Positions 10,883-19,015 are shown, counted from the stretch's first letter. The stretch: 48,418 nucleotides of DNA from Phycisphaerales bacterium (GCA_947459215.1 CANHCQ010000027.1:1-48418), one strand, 5' to 3'. Made by a program: numbers and translations. The notes: a model not told the origin generated them from the sequence alone.

Positions 10883-11797
10883 TTATGGTATCAGATGTTC
10901 TGGGAGGCTCTCTCGTGGCGGCGGTTCTGAGGTACGACCGGTCACAAGGACGATCCAATCGTCCTTGAGCTCTCCCGGAGCCACCGGGGATGGTGTCTGG
11001 CCGGGGGCGAGGTTGCAATCGGCGTAGACCTCGGTGAAGACGAATCCCGCTTCGGTCATCGCGTCGCGCAGCTCCGCGATGGACCACAGTCGCCAGCGGT
11101 AGACGAACGCCCGCGGCATCTCTTGCACGATTTCGCCGTCAATTTCGACACGGAAGGAGATGGAGTTGGTGACCATCGCGGTCAGCGGGTCGGCGTCTTC
11201 GTGCTGCCAGTGGTAATGGATGATCTCGCGAGCACGGCTGGGGTGCTTGCGGGTGAGCGAGCCGAGCTGGAACGCGGACGCTCCGCCGTAGGTGTCGCAG
11301 ACGAAGACCCCGCCGCCGAAGCCGGCGTTGCCTCGGTCGAGGCGGGAGCGGGAGAGCTGCAGATACTCGACGAGTTCGCGGCGGGTGTGGAGGTAGCCGA
11401 TCGAGAAGTTGCCGACGAAGATGACGTCGCACCCGGGATCGGGGTTGGAGGGTTTCGTGGAGTCGGCACAGAGGAGCTGCAGGGACGGAGACAAAGAGGA
11501 ACGGGAAGAAGAACCAACCCACCCTGCGGCACCCTCTCTCGGGGAGGGGGCGTGGGATGCGGCCTTGCGTGCGCGATCGATGGCTTCGGGGTCGAGGTCG
11601 ATCGCGATGGCGGAGGCGGCTTCGCCGAGGCGGGCGGCGTCTTCGAGCCAGCGTTGGGAGAGGGCGGCGGTGCCGCAGAAGTCCTCGCGGAGCACGACGG
11701 GCTTGTTGCCGTGCACGCCGCGGAGGAATGCGCTCACGTGGCGTGGCGACTGCACGCAGAGTTCGTAGCACGCGAAGCGGTCGAGGCCGTCGCTCAT
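10883..11797 (-). CDS. Class I SAM-dependent methyltransferase with repeat insertion
   Basis: The product is 304 residues. Y-E-L-C-V-Q-S-P-R-H at residues 11-20 and L-R-E-D-F-C-G-T-A-A-L-S (36-47) form the SAM-binding glycine-type loop. I-A-I-D-L-D-P-E-A-I (64-73) is motif II, and C-D-V-I-F-V-G-N-F-S-I-G-Y (about 123-135) is the post-motif strand. The substrate is unknown. Residues about 80-104 (S-H-A-P-S-P-R-E-G-A-A-G-W-V-G-S-S and onward) interrupt the Rossmann fold between motif II and the next strand. They are encoded by a GC-rich palindromic repeat like one in gltX. The reading frame is kept, so the protein is probably still folded. It lies between two thioredoxin genes on the same strand, 85 bases from the nearer one. 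Confidence 0.75.
   Translation of the reverse strand: MSDGLDRFACYELCVQSPRHVSAFLRGVHGNKPVVLREDFCGTAALSQRWLEDAARLGEAASAIAIDLDPEAIDRARKAASHAPSPREGAAGWVGSSSRSSLSPSLQLLCADSTKPSNPDPGCDVIFVGNFSIGYLHTRRELVEYLQLSRSRLDRGNAGFGGGVFVCDTYGGASAFQLGSLTRKHPSRAREIIHYHWQHEDADPLTAMVTNSISFRVEIDGEIVQEMPRAFVYRWRLWSIAELRDAMTEAGFVFTEVYADCNLAPGQTPSPVAPGELKDDWIVLVTGRTSEPPPRESLPEHLIP
11486..11560. repeat. In-frame palindromic repeat inside methyltransferase gene
   Basis: The minus strand reads CCCCCTCCCCGAGAGAGGGT, then GCAGGGTGGGTTGGTTCTTC. It encodes S-P-R-E-G-A-A-G-W-V-G-S-S. The same order of blocks (CCCTTCCC, GGGAAGGGG, GCAGGGGG, AAGGGTTCT) is found in gltX at 13614-13676, and related palindromes lie between genes at 32640-32798. 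The length keeps the frame open. Confidence 0.6.
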
Positions 11798-11847
11798 GCG
11801 GGGATTGTTGCGTGGGTGAGCCGCCTCGGTGCCGATCGCGGCGGCGT

Positions 11848-12972
11848 TTAGCGATTGGGGCTGTCGGACTTCTTGGTCGGCTTGGAGCCGGGCTTGGAAG
11901 TGGACTTCGAAGCGGGTGCCGCGGGCTTTTTCGTGGTGGCCGGCTTCTTGGCGGCGGGCTTTGTGGTTTGGGGCTGGGACTTTGCGGTCGTGTTGGCCGG
12001 CTTCCTGGCCGGAGTGTTGGTCGAAAGAGCGGCCTGATTGCTGTTTGGCTTGCTGGTTGGCCTGGTTGTTGGCCTAGTGGTTGGATTGGTTGTTGGCTTG
12101 GTGGTTGGCCTCGCCGCCCCGGGTTCCAGCTCGGGGATCGTGAGCTGGTTCGCTGCGGGCGTGCGCTGTTGGGCGCGAGAGCTGCTGGAATCGGGCACGA
12201 ACTCGATTCGGATCTCGCGCAGCTGTGACGCACGGGGAGCGGCGGAGGCCTGCGGCAGCGGATCAAGGCGGGGCGTCGTGATGGTCGACGTGACGGGCGG
12301 CGTGACCGAAGGGGCGACGTTGGGCGTGACGACCTGAGAAGACGCGGGCGGCGTCGCCAAGGTGCGCGGCGGCAGCTGCGTGCCGCGGAGCGCGGCGCCG
12401 GTGAATCGCGTTGGGGCCGGAGTCTTGTTGACATCGGGACGAGCGAGCGTCGCGGCAAGCTCTTTTTCGAAGTCGGGCACGAGCGGGTTGCCGACCCAGG
12501 TCACGCGACCGTCGGGACCGACGATGAATGCGGCGGGGATGCCGCCGCGCTGGGCGGCGACCATCCAGCGGCGCCAGGTTTCGCCACTGCCGTCGTACGC
12601 CATGGTGTAGCCGATTTCGTCGCTGCGCTTGGTGATGTAGTTCTGCACCTTCTCGAGTCGGTCGTCACGGTTCACCGTCGTTGCCTGCTCGGATGCGGCG
12701 ACGCCGATCACGGTGAGCGCCGGGTTGTCGCGTTGCAGCTCAGTGAGCTTCGGCACGACGAGGTGGCAGGGTGTGCACCATGTGGCCCAGAACTCGACAA
12801 CGTAGACGCGGCCGCGTTCGAAACGGGTGACGGGCACGCCGCGGGGCCACTGGTCGATGACGAGCGGGGGCGCGGCGGAGCCGACGGCGAGGCTGTCGGC
12901 GTCCTGTGCGGCGGCGCGGGGCGCGAGGGCGGCGAGGAGACAGAGACAGACAAGGATGAGCTTTCGCAGCAT
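11848..12972 (-). CDS. TlpA-family thioredoxin-like protein with long Pro/Thr/Lys tail (second copy)
   Basis: The protein has 374 residues from the ATG at 12972, eight bases after GGAG. Longer in-frame readings upstream are not protein-like. A signal peptide (L-I-L-V-C-L-C-L-L-A-A-L-A) is followed by a thioredoxin domain with F-W-A-T-W-C-T-P-C at 61-69 and cis-Pro in G-I-P-A-A-F-I-V. The domain ends near residue 185. The last 190 residues are disordered, with P-T-T-K/N/R-P-T-T repeats (about 290-310) and Lys/Ala/Pro runs ending K-K-S-D-S-P-N-R. A basic tail of this kind may bind the envelope or DNA-like polyanions; its role is unknown. It shares D-x-x-x-x-G-x-P-V-x-x-F-E-x-G-x-V-Y-V-V-E-F with the first copy, so the two are paralogues. 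Confidence 0.85.
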   Translation of the reverse strand: MLRKLILVCLCLLAALAPRAAAQDADSLAVGSAAPPLVIDQWPRGVPVTRFERGRVYVVEFWATWCTPCHLVVPKLTELQRDNPALTVIGVAASEQATTVNRDDRLEKVQNYITKRSDEIGYTMAYDGSGETWRRWMVAAQRGGIPAAFIVGPDGRVTWVGNPLVPDFEKELAATLARPDVNKTPAPTRFTGAALRGTQLPPRTLATPPASSQVVTPNVAPSVTPPVTSTITTPRLDPLPQASAAPRASQLREIRIEFVPDSSSSRAQQRTPAANQLTIPELEPGAARPTTKPTTNPTTRPTTRPTSKPNSNQAALSTNTPARKPANTTAKSQPQTTKPAAKKPATTKKPAAPASKSTSKPGSKPTKKSDSPNR

Positions 12973-13108
12973 GCCGCGGCTCCGAGGCTGGGGAGAAATC
13001 GAGATGAGCAGGCACGCGCTCCGCGCGTGGAAACGGAGCATCGGCGATTGCGATCGATCCGCATGCAAATGCGGGATGCGAACGAAGGCCGAGCGGGGCA
13101 CGAGGATG

Positions 13109-13140
13109 AGGTGCCTAGGTGGCGAGGTGGCGAGGGCGCA
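13109..13140. repeat. 8-bp tandem repeat upstream of thioredoxin gene
   Basis: Four consecutive octamers, AGGTGCCT, AGGTGGCG, AGGTGGCG and AGGGCGCA, lie in the 230-base gap between gltX and the second thioredoxin gene. The rest of that gap shows no gene and no clear promoter. Confidence 0.4.
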
Positions 13141-13202
13141 GGAATGGGTGCGTCGCGCGGGTTCTGCGGGTTGTTCTTGCCCGATACCTGATGCCTCTGT
13201 CT

Positions 13203-15080
13203 TCACGTCGCCAGCGTTTTCTGGCACGTGTCGATGCGGGCGAGCGATGAGCGGCGGCCGAGCACGGCGAGCGATTCGCCGAGCGGCGGGCTGACGGCGG
13301 CGCCGGCGATTGCGACACGGATCGCCTGCGACACCGGGCCGAGCCCGGTGCCAGCCTGCTGGCCAACTTGCTCGATCAGCGCGTGCAGCGTGGCGGCGTT
13401 CCAAGTCGCTTCGTCGACACCTTGCAGACGCTCGAAGGCGGTCCGGAGAAGTGTCAGGCCTTGGTTGTTGTTGGCCTTGAGGTTCTTCTCGACGGCGGCG
13501 GGGTCGAAGTCGGTGGCGGCATCGTCGCGGAGCACGAAGGCCGAGGACTTCACGCCGTCGCGGAGGGTTTTGGCGCGGGCCTTGACGGCTTTGGCGAGGG
13601 CGAGCCAGCGGGGAGAAGAAGGAGAAGACAGAACCCTTCCCCCTGCCCCTTCCCGCTGGGAAGGGGAGTCGACGCCGTCTAGTTTCTGAGCGAAGGCGGG
13701 CTCGAACTCGGTGCACCATTCGCGCCATCGCTTGGCGAACTCTTCGTCGCTGAGGCCGTTGATTGCGTCGGCGTTGAACGACAGCAGCTTGTTGCGGTCG
13801 AACTTGCTGGCAGTCTTGCCGATGCGATCGAGGCCGAAGTGCGACGCGAGGAAGGCGTTGTCGAACTTCTCGAGGTCCTTGCCGTCGGGGGTCTTGAGGC
13901 CGGGGTTCCAGCCGAGCAGAGCGACGAAGTTGCAGATGGCCTCGGGGAGGTAGCCGTTCTTCTTGAAGTCCCAGACTTCGATCTCGGGCAGGGCGATCTT
14001 GAAGTGGGCGGCGAGGGCCTCGGCGACTTGGACGTTGTCGTTGTCGCCGGAGAGGAAGGCGGGGAGGAGTGACAAGTCCGCACCCACCGCCGAGGTGCCT
14101 TGAGAAGTGCCCTGATTTGAGCTTTGCTGCTTTGAGCTTTGAGCGTTCATCGCTTCGATCAGACTCTCTGCCGTCACGCTCTTGTCCTTCGCCATCGCGT
14201 CCTTGGCGGCCTTCCGCGCGGCCTTCGCCTTGTCGCGCTTGCTCATCTTGCTCGCGTCCATGTTGCAGATGATGGGCATGTGGGCGTAGAGCGGGATGCG
14301 GAAGGCGGTGCCGTCGGGGTGCGTGAGGGCTTTCTGCAGCGCGACGTGGCGCGGCGTGTTGTTGAGGTGTTCCTGAGCGCGGAGAACGTGGGTCACGCCC
14401 ATGGTCTCGTCGTCGATGACGACAGCGAAGTGGTACGTGGGGAAGCCGTCGGCCTTGCGGATGACGAAGTCGTCCATCTCGCCCGGGGCGTAGCGGACAT
14501 CGCCGAGGACTTCGTCGTGGACGACGATCTCCTCGTTCGGAGCGGCGAAGCGGACGACGTGGCGCTCGCCAGCCTCGGCACGCTTCCAGCGCTCCTGCAT
14601 GGCGGGCGTGTACTTGCCGAACTCGATGTCGGCGGGGCGTGGGTAGCGGTACGTCTGCTTGGCGGCGACGGCGGCAGCGCGTTGCTTCTCGGTTTCCTCG
14701 TTGGTGTCGAACGCGGGATACGCGCGGCCGCTGGTGATGAGGCGCTCGAGGTACGCGTTGTAGATCGCGACGCGCCGGGCCTGGAAGTACTCGCCGACGG
14801 GCGGGCGGCCGCTATTGGGTTCCCAGTCGTGCTGGCCGATGGTGCCGTCGGGTTTGATGAAGGGGCCGAGGTCGTTGACGATGCCGAGCCAGTGGAGGTC
14901 CTCGATGATGCCGCGGGCTGACTCAAGGCTGCTGCGTGCGGCGTCGGTGTCCTCGATGCGGAGCATGAAGCGGCCGCCGGACTTTTTGGCGAAGGCCCAG
15001 CAGAAGAGGGCGGTGCGGGCGCCGCCGATGTGGAGGTGGCCGGTGGGAGAGGGGGCGAAGCGGGTGACGAGGGGGGGCAT
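13203..15080 (-). CDS. gltX: Glutamate--tRNA ligase with two repeat-derived insertions
   Basis: The protein has 625 residues from the ATG at 15080, whereas bacterial GluRS is usually about 470-500. V-T-R-F-A-P-S-P-T-G-H-L-H-I-G-G (5-20) is the class I HIGH signature of GluRS. S-K-M-S-K-R (277-282) is the KMSKS loop. The anticodon-binding domain follows from G-Y-L-P-E-A. Between the KMSKR loop and G-Y-L-P-E-A there are about 90 extra residues. Within them, M-N-A-Q-S-S-K-Q-Q-S-S-N-Q-G-T-S (311-326) comes from a heptad-type DNA repeat. A second insertion (469-489, D-S-P-S-Q-R-E-G-A-G-G-R-V-L-S-S) comes from a GC-rich palindrome. Both keep the frame and sit in surface-loop positions. It supplies Glu-tRNA-Glu for translation and possibly tetrapyrrole synthesis. 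Confidence 0.95.
   Translation of the reverse strand: MPPLVTRFAPSPTGHLHIGGARTALFCWAFAKKSGGRFMLRIEDTDAARSSLESARGIIEDLHWLGIVNDLGPFIKPDGTIGQHDWEPNSGRPPVGEYFQARRVAIYNAYLERLITSGRAYPAFDTNEETEKQRAAAVAAKQTYRYPRPADIEFGKYTPAMQERWKRAEAGERHVVRFAAPNEEIVVHDEVLGDVRYAPGEMDDFVIRKADGFPTYHFAVVIDDETMGVTHVLRAQEHLNNTPRHVALQKALTHPDGTAFRIPLYAHMPIICNMDASKMSKRDKAKAARKAAKDAMAKDKSVTAESLIEAMNAQSSKQQSSNQGTSQGTSAVGADLSLLPAFLSGDNDNVQVAEALAAHFKIALPEIEVWDFKKNGYLPEAICNFVALLGWNPGLKTPDGKDLEKFDNAFLASHFGLDRIGKTASKFDRNKLLSFNADAINGLSDEEFAKRWREWCTEFEPAFAQKLDGVDSPSQREGAGGRVLSSPSSPRWLALAKAVKARAKTLRDGVKSSAFVLRDDAATDFDPAAVEKNLKANNNQGLTLLRTAFERLQGVDEATWNAATLHALIEQVGQQAGTGLGPVSQAIRVAIAGAAVSPPLGESLAVLGRRSSLARIDTCQKTLAT
13614..13676. repeat. 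gltX: In-frame GC-rich palindromic repeat inside gltX
   Basis: The minus strand has CCCCTTCCC facing GGGAAGGGG, followed by GCAGGGGGAAGGGTTCT. It encodes about 21 residues beginning D-S-P-S-Q-R-E-G. The element is related to the one in the methyltransferase gene at 11486-11560 and to intergenic palindromes at 32640-32798. The sequence on either side joins normally into a GluRS C-terminal domain. Confidence 0.65.
14082..14150. repeat. gltX: In-frame heptad-type repeat inside gltX
   Basis: The plus strand reads GATTTGA GCTTTGC TGCTTTGA GCTTTGA, and the minus strand encodes Q-S-S-K-Q-Q-S-S-N-Q. The 19-mer TTTGCTGCTTTGAGCTTTG at 14123-14141 recurs exactly at 17767-17785 in the gap before the ankyrin gene. 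The same style of heptad occurs at 17658-17699. Confidence 0.65.
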
Positions 15081-15538
15081 GGGAGGCAAGGGTACGCGGC
15101 GAACTGATGGCCCCCGGGCCGTCCGCCCATAGATAGACGGACGCGCGATGCGCCCGCCGCGGCGCTGCGATACTCCATCTGGGCGACCAGCGGCGCGTTG
15201 CAACAGTCACGACCGCAGGTCGATCCGCCGATCCCGCGAACCACGGCTGTTCATACGACCAGATTACCAACGAGTTCATTCTCGGGCAAAGCGATCGTGC
15301 TTTCTGTGCACCATCCACACTTCCGCCCCTTCCACCGGGCCGATGCAACAGGTAGAATGCGATGAGTCCTCGCCTCCGACACCTCGCGGCGTGCGTTGCT
15401 CCGCGATCTGTCTTGGGCGAGGGCCATCGGGCCGCACGCGAGTCTTTCGGGCTTCGGCGTCGGGTTCCTGGCTTCTTCGGTTCCATCACCAACCCGCGCG
15501 TCGCACCATCCCACTCGCCGGCGGCCGGAAAGGAACCC
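15081..15538. other. 458-base divergent intergenic region, gltX / EF-G-like
   Basis: There is no convincing gene here: the open frames across it continue from gltX or the EF-G-like gene without conserved content. A weak promoter for the plus strand can be proposed, with TTCCAC at 15330-15335, a 17-base spacer, and TAGAAT at 15353-15358. It would give a leader of about 175 bases. The -35 matches poorly, so this is a guess. I looked for a tRNA around 15160-15250 and found none. Confidence 0.35.
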
Positions 15539-17653
15539 ATGTCCAATTCTCATGGATCTGCATCCGCCCGCTCCGTCGCCGACGTGCGCAACATCTGCCT
15601 CGTCGGGTCTGGCGGCAGCGGCAAGACGACACTTACCGAGAAGCTTTTGTTTTCTACCGGCGCGCTCACCCGCGCCGGTTCTGTTGAGGAAGGCAACACC
15701 GTCAGCGACTTCACCGACGAGGAAAAGCACCACAAGCACTCGCTGCAGCCCGCGTTCGTGCACTTTGACTACGAGGGGCACGAGGTCCACCTGATCGATA
15801 CTCCCGGCCTGGTTGATTTCCTCGGGCACGCCATCGCGTGCTTTCCCGCCGTCGAGACCGTCGCGGTCGTGATCGATGCTCACAAGGGCATCGACTCCAC
15901 GGTGCGGCGGCTGATGAGCATCGCGGGTGATCGCAAGATCCCGCGGATGATCATCATCAACAAGATCGAAGAGAATCAGAGCGGACTGCCCGACCTGGTC
16001 GCCCAGATACGCGAGACGTTTGGGAACATCTGCCTGCCGATCAATCTGCCCACGCTCAAGGGCAAGAAGGTCATCAACGTCTTCGAGCACGACGGGCACG
16101 ACAGCGCGGGAGATCAGACCGATTTCTCCAGCGTGCACGAGGCGCACAAGAACATCGTCGAGCAGGTGATCGAGGTCGATGAAGAGCTGACGATGGAGTA
16201 TCTGGAGAAGGGCGAGGGCGCCGGCTTCGATCCCGAGAAGCTGCACGCGGCGTTTGAGAAGGCGTTGGGCGAATCGCACCTGGTGCCGATCTGCTTTGTC
16301 TCGGCCAAGACCGGGGCGGGCGTGGACGATCTGCTGCATGTGTTCGCCAGCCTCTGCCCGAGCCCCCTGGAGATTTCGCCGCCCGAGCTTGAGATCCGCA
16401 AGGGCGAGGACGAGAACGGCCAGCCGATCGAAGAAGACTACGTGCCGCGGCCGGACCCGAAGGGCAAGGTCATCGCGCACGTGTTCAAGATCACCACCGA
16501 CGCCTTCGTCGGCAAGCTGGGCATCTTCCGCGTCCACAGCGGCACCATCAAGCACAAGCAAGAGCTGTACATCGACGACAACAACAAGCCCTTCCGCGTC
16601 GGGCACTTGTTCAAGCTGCAGGGCAAGGACCACGTGGAAGTGAGCGAGGTCGGCCCGGGCGAGATCGCCGCGATCAGCAAGGTGGATGAACTCCACTTCA
16701 ACGGCATCCTGCACGAGGCCGCGGAGGCGAGCACGGTGCACCTGCGCCCGCTGCCGTTGCCCAAGGCGTTGTACGGGCTGGCGATCCAGCTCAAGAACCT
16801 GGCGGACGAGACGAAGTTCTCGTCGGCGGCGCACAAGATGATGGCCGAGGACCCGAGCCTCAAGATCGAGCGGATCGCGGCGACCAACCAGACCGTGATG
16901 CGCGGCCTGGGCGAGCTGCACCTGCGGATCGTGTGCGAGAAGTTCAAGAAGCAGTACAACATTGATCTTGTGACGAGCCAGCCCAAGGTGGCGTACAAAG
17001 AGACGATTACCAGTCAGGCCGACGGCCACCACCGCCACCGCAAGCAGACCGGCGGGGCGGGGCAGTTCGGCGAGGTGTTCCTCCGCATCGAGCCCTTGCC
17101 GACGGACCATCCGACCGGGTTTGAGTTCGCCAGCGAGGTCGTCGGCGGCACGGTGCCCCGCCAGTTCTGGCCGGCGGTCGAAAAGGGCGTCAAACAGATC
17201 ATCGACAGCGGCGCGTTCGCGGGGTATCCGATGCAGGGCATCCGCGTCGCGCTCTACGACGGCAAGTATCACGACGTCGACAGCAAGGAGATCGCCTTCG
17301 TCACCGCGGGCAAGAAGGCATTCATCGACGCGGTGGCGAAGGCCAAGCCGAAGTTGCTGGAGCCGTACGTGATCGTCGAGGTGAACGCCCCGAGCCGCTA
17401 CATGGGCGACATCACCGGGCACCTTTCCACAAAGCGTGGGCGCGTGCAGGACTCGCTGGTGCAGTCGGGCGATTCGTGCCTGGTGCGGGCGGTGGCTCCG
17501 CTTGGCGAACTCCAGAACTACGCCAACGAGCTCAAGAGCATGACCGGCGGAGCGGGCACGTTCAGCATGGAGTACAGCCATGATGAGCACACCCCGCCGC
17601 AGGTGCAGGCAGCGGTGGTGGCGGCGTACAAGCCGCATGATGATGGGGAGTAG
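15539..17653 (+). CDS. EF-G-like translational GTPase with altered G motifs
   Basis: The protein has 704 residues from the ATG at 15539. Domain order follows EF-G: a GTPase domain to about 290, a beta-barrel domain II (V-I-A-H-V-F-K-I-T-T-D), domain III, domain IV (Q-F-G-E-V-F-L-R-I-E-P, then G-Y-P-M-Q-G-I-R-V) and domain V (E-P-Y-V-I-V-E-V-N-A-P). The P-loop is intact (G-S-G-G-S-G-K-T, 23-30). However, switch I lacks R-G-I-T-I and reads H-K-H-S-L, the catalytic His of D-T-P-G-H is Leu (L91), and the guanine motif N-K-x-D reads N-K-I-E (141-144). It resembles the EF-G2/FusA2 group, not the main FusA. The main EF-G gene and its usual rpsL/rpsG/tuf neighbours are not in the window. It may be a slow GTPase or a non-hydrolysing ribosome factor. 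Confidence 0.85.
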   Translation: MSNSHGSASARSVADVRNICLVGSGGSGKTTLTEKLLFSTGALTRAGSVEEGNTVSDFTDEEKHHKHSLQPAFVHFDYEGHEVHLIDTPGLVDFLGHAIACFPAVETVAVVIDAHKGIDSTVRRLMSIAGDRKIPRMIIINKIEENQSGLPDLVAQIRETFGNICLPINLPTLKGKKVINVFEHDGHDSAGDQTDFSSVHEAHKNIVEQVIEVDEELTMEYLEKGEGAGFDPEKLHAAFEKALGESHLVPICFVSAKTGAGVDDLLHVFASLCPSPLEISPPELEIRKGEDENGQPIEEDYVPRPDPKGKVIAHVFKITTDAFVGKLGIFRVHSGTIKHKQELYIDDNNKPFRVGHLFKLQGKDHVEVSEVGPGEIAAISKVDELHFNGILHEAAEASTVHLRPLPLPKALYGLAIQLKNLADETKFSSAAHKMMAEDPSLKIERIAATNQTVMRGLGELHLRIVCEKFKKQYNIDLVTSQPKVAYKETITSQADGHHRHRKQTGGAGQFGEVFLRIEPLPTDHPTGFEFASEVVGGTVPRQFWPAVEKGVKQIIDSGAFAGYPMQGIRVALYDGKYHDVDSKEIAFVTAGKKAFIDAVAKAKPKLLEPYVIVEVNAPSRYMGDITGHLSTKRGRVQDSLVQSGDSCLVRAVAPLGELQNYANELKSMTGGAGTFSMEYSHDEHTPPQVQAAVVAAYKPHDDGE

Positions 17654-17657
17654 GAGA

Positions 17658-17699
17658 GGGGTGAGGGCTTAGGACTTAGGGCTGAGGTTTGAGGTCAAA
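17658..17699. repeat. Six degenerate tandem heptamers
   Basis: GGGGTGA, GGGCTTA, GGACTTA, GGGCTGA, GGTTTGA and GGTCAAA follow one another without gaps directly after the EF-G-like stop codon and just before its terminator stem. This is the pattern of short tandemly repeated heptamers. Related heptads lie at 17751-17802 and inside gltX. Confidence 0.65.
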
Positions 17700-17726
17700 A
17701 CACCCGCGCATGGGCGCGGGTGTTTT
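17697..17726 (+). terminator. Intrinsic terminator of EF-G-like gene
   Basis: AAAACACCCGCGC pairs perfectly with GCGCGGGTGTTTT around a four-base loop, and a run of T follows (17723-17726, then CGTT). The 13-bp stem with A/T ends is a strong rho-independent terminator, 43 bases after the stop codon. Confidence 0.85.
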
Positions 17727-17750
17727 CGTTGGGTGTTCAAACAGACAACC

Positions 17751-17802
17751 TGCTGGTTTGCCTTGATTTGCTGCTTTGAGCTTTGCCGCCTTGAGCTTTC
17801 CG
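17751..17802. repeat. Heptad-type repeat upstream of ankyrin gene
   Basis: TTTGCC, TTGATTTGC, TGCTTTGA, GCTTTGC, CGCCTTGA and GCTTTCC form a degenerate 7/8-base tandem array. It shares an exact 19-mer (17767-17785) with the insertion in gltX. Confidence 0.55.
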
Positions 17803-17890
17803 CGCAACCCCCTCCCCTCGCCGCCGTCTATGTGATAGTCTTTGGGTATCGGGCCGTGGCATCCGGCCTTGGCCCGTCGGGAGACTTCCC

Positions 17891-18814
17891 ATGTCGGATC
17901 GCAAGCCGTTCTCGTTCATCATCACCGTCGGCGCACTCGCGGCCGCGGGAGCTGTGTTGTACTACTCCATCCGCCAGTTGCCGCAGGATGTCGGCGCCGC
18001 GCCGTCGGCATCGGTCACCGGCGTGTCGCTGCACGCGTTGGCGGAGGCGGGCAACATCGCCGGCCTTGAAGCGCAGTTGAAGGCGGGAGCGAAGATTGAC
18101 AGCGGGCTGGAAGACGGCCCTCTCGCCCAGCGCGGCATGACGCCCCTGATGACCGCGATCTTTGCGGGACAGGAGAAGGCAGCCGAGATTCTGCTGGCGG
18201 CCAAGCCGCAGTTGGAGGCTCGCAGCCGCGACGGGCGCTCGGCCCTTATCTGGGCCGCGGGCTGGGGCACGCCGGCGATGGTGCAGAAGCTCTTGGACGC
18301 CGGGGCGGAGAAGAACGCCCGCGACGAGGCGAACTTCACGGCGCTGATCATGGCGGCGGCCCGCGGCGACGCGAAGAGCGTGGACATCCTCATCAAGTCC
18401 GGCGCCGACATCAACGCCAAGAACAAGTGGAACCACACCGCCCTGATGACCGCGATCCGCACCGGCAACAAAGAGAAGATCGACGCGCTGCTGACCGCTG
18501 GCGCCGGCGCCAACGACGCGGATCTGGACGGGCTGACGCCGGTGCACATGGCCGCGGAGAGCGATGCACCGGTCACCACGTTGGAGATGATCCACAAGCG
18601 CGGCGGGAACCTTGATACGCAGTCGGCGGCAGGGCTGACCGCGCTGATGATCGCAGCCGACCGCGGCGACGCAGAAAAAGTGAAGATGCTGCTGACGCTC
18701 GGCGCCAAGGCGTCGCTGAAGGACAAGGACGGTGCCACGGCGCTCGACTGGGCCAATCGGCGAGCCGACGACACGGGAAAGGCCGTGGCGGAGCTTTTGC
18801 AGAAGGCCAAGTGA
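17891..18814 (+). CDS. Membrane-anchored ankyrin-repeat protein
   Basis: The product is 307 residues. An N-terminal hydrophobic segment (F-S-F-I-I-T-V-G-A-L-A-A-A-G-A-V-L-Y-Y, about 7-25) is probably an uncleaved anchor. Seven ankyrin repeats of about 33 residues follow from residue 46 to the end. They show the usual G-x-T-P/A-L-M-x-A and G-A-x-x-x-A units, for example R-G-M-T-P-L-M-T-A, R-S-A-L-I-W-A-A and F-T-A-L-I-M-A-A. Ankyrin arrays bind proteins; the partner is unknown. The array faces the periplasm or outer compartment if the N-terminus is inside. The gene stands alone with its own terminator. Confidence 0.85.
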   Translation: MSDRKPFSFIITVGALAAAGAVLYYSIRQLPQDVGAAPSASVTGVSLHALAEAGNIAGLEAQLKAGAKIDSGLEDGPLAQRGMTPLMTAIFAGQEKAAEILLAAKPQLEARSRDGRSALIWAAGWGTPAMVQKLLDAGAEKNARDEANFTALIMAAARGDAKSVDILIKSGADINAKNKWNHTALMTAIRTGNKEKIDALLTAGAGANDADLDGLTPVHMAAESDAPVTTLEMIHKRGGNLDTQSAAGLTALMIAADRGDAEKVKMLLTLGAKASLKDKDGATALDWANRRADDTGKAVAELLQKAK

Positions 18815-18838
18815 ACGCCGCCTGATCGCAAACACACC

Positions 18839-18875
18839 AACCCCGCGCAAGCGATGCGCGGGGTTTTCGTTTTTG
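18839..18875 (+). terminator. Intrinsic terminator of ankyrin gene
   Basis: AACCCCGCGC pairs with GCGCGGGGTT across a seven-base loop. TTCG and then TTTTT follow. It lies 25 bases after the ankyrin stop codon. Confidence 0.85.
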
Positions 18876-19015
18876 GTCGGGTGCGTGCCGCGCGATTCGC
18901 GCCGAGTTTCGGCTTGGATGGCCCACGCCGGCGTCAGCGTCCACTATGCTGACCGCCTCGATTGCATGGAAGCGATCGCACGGACGCGATCTGTCACCTG
19001 GATGGAACCCGACGC

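Noticed and set aside
15160..15250. Possible tRNA between gltX and the EF-G-like gene
   Set aside because: A T-loop-like GGTCGATCC is present, but no acceptor stem, D-arm or anticodon arm can be paired on either strand.
15251..17638. A 795-codon minus-strand open frame opposite the EF-G-like gene
   Set aside because: It is a shadow produced by high third-position GC. It has no conserved motif, while the plus strand encodes all EF-G domains.
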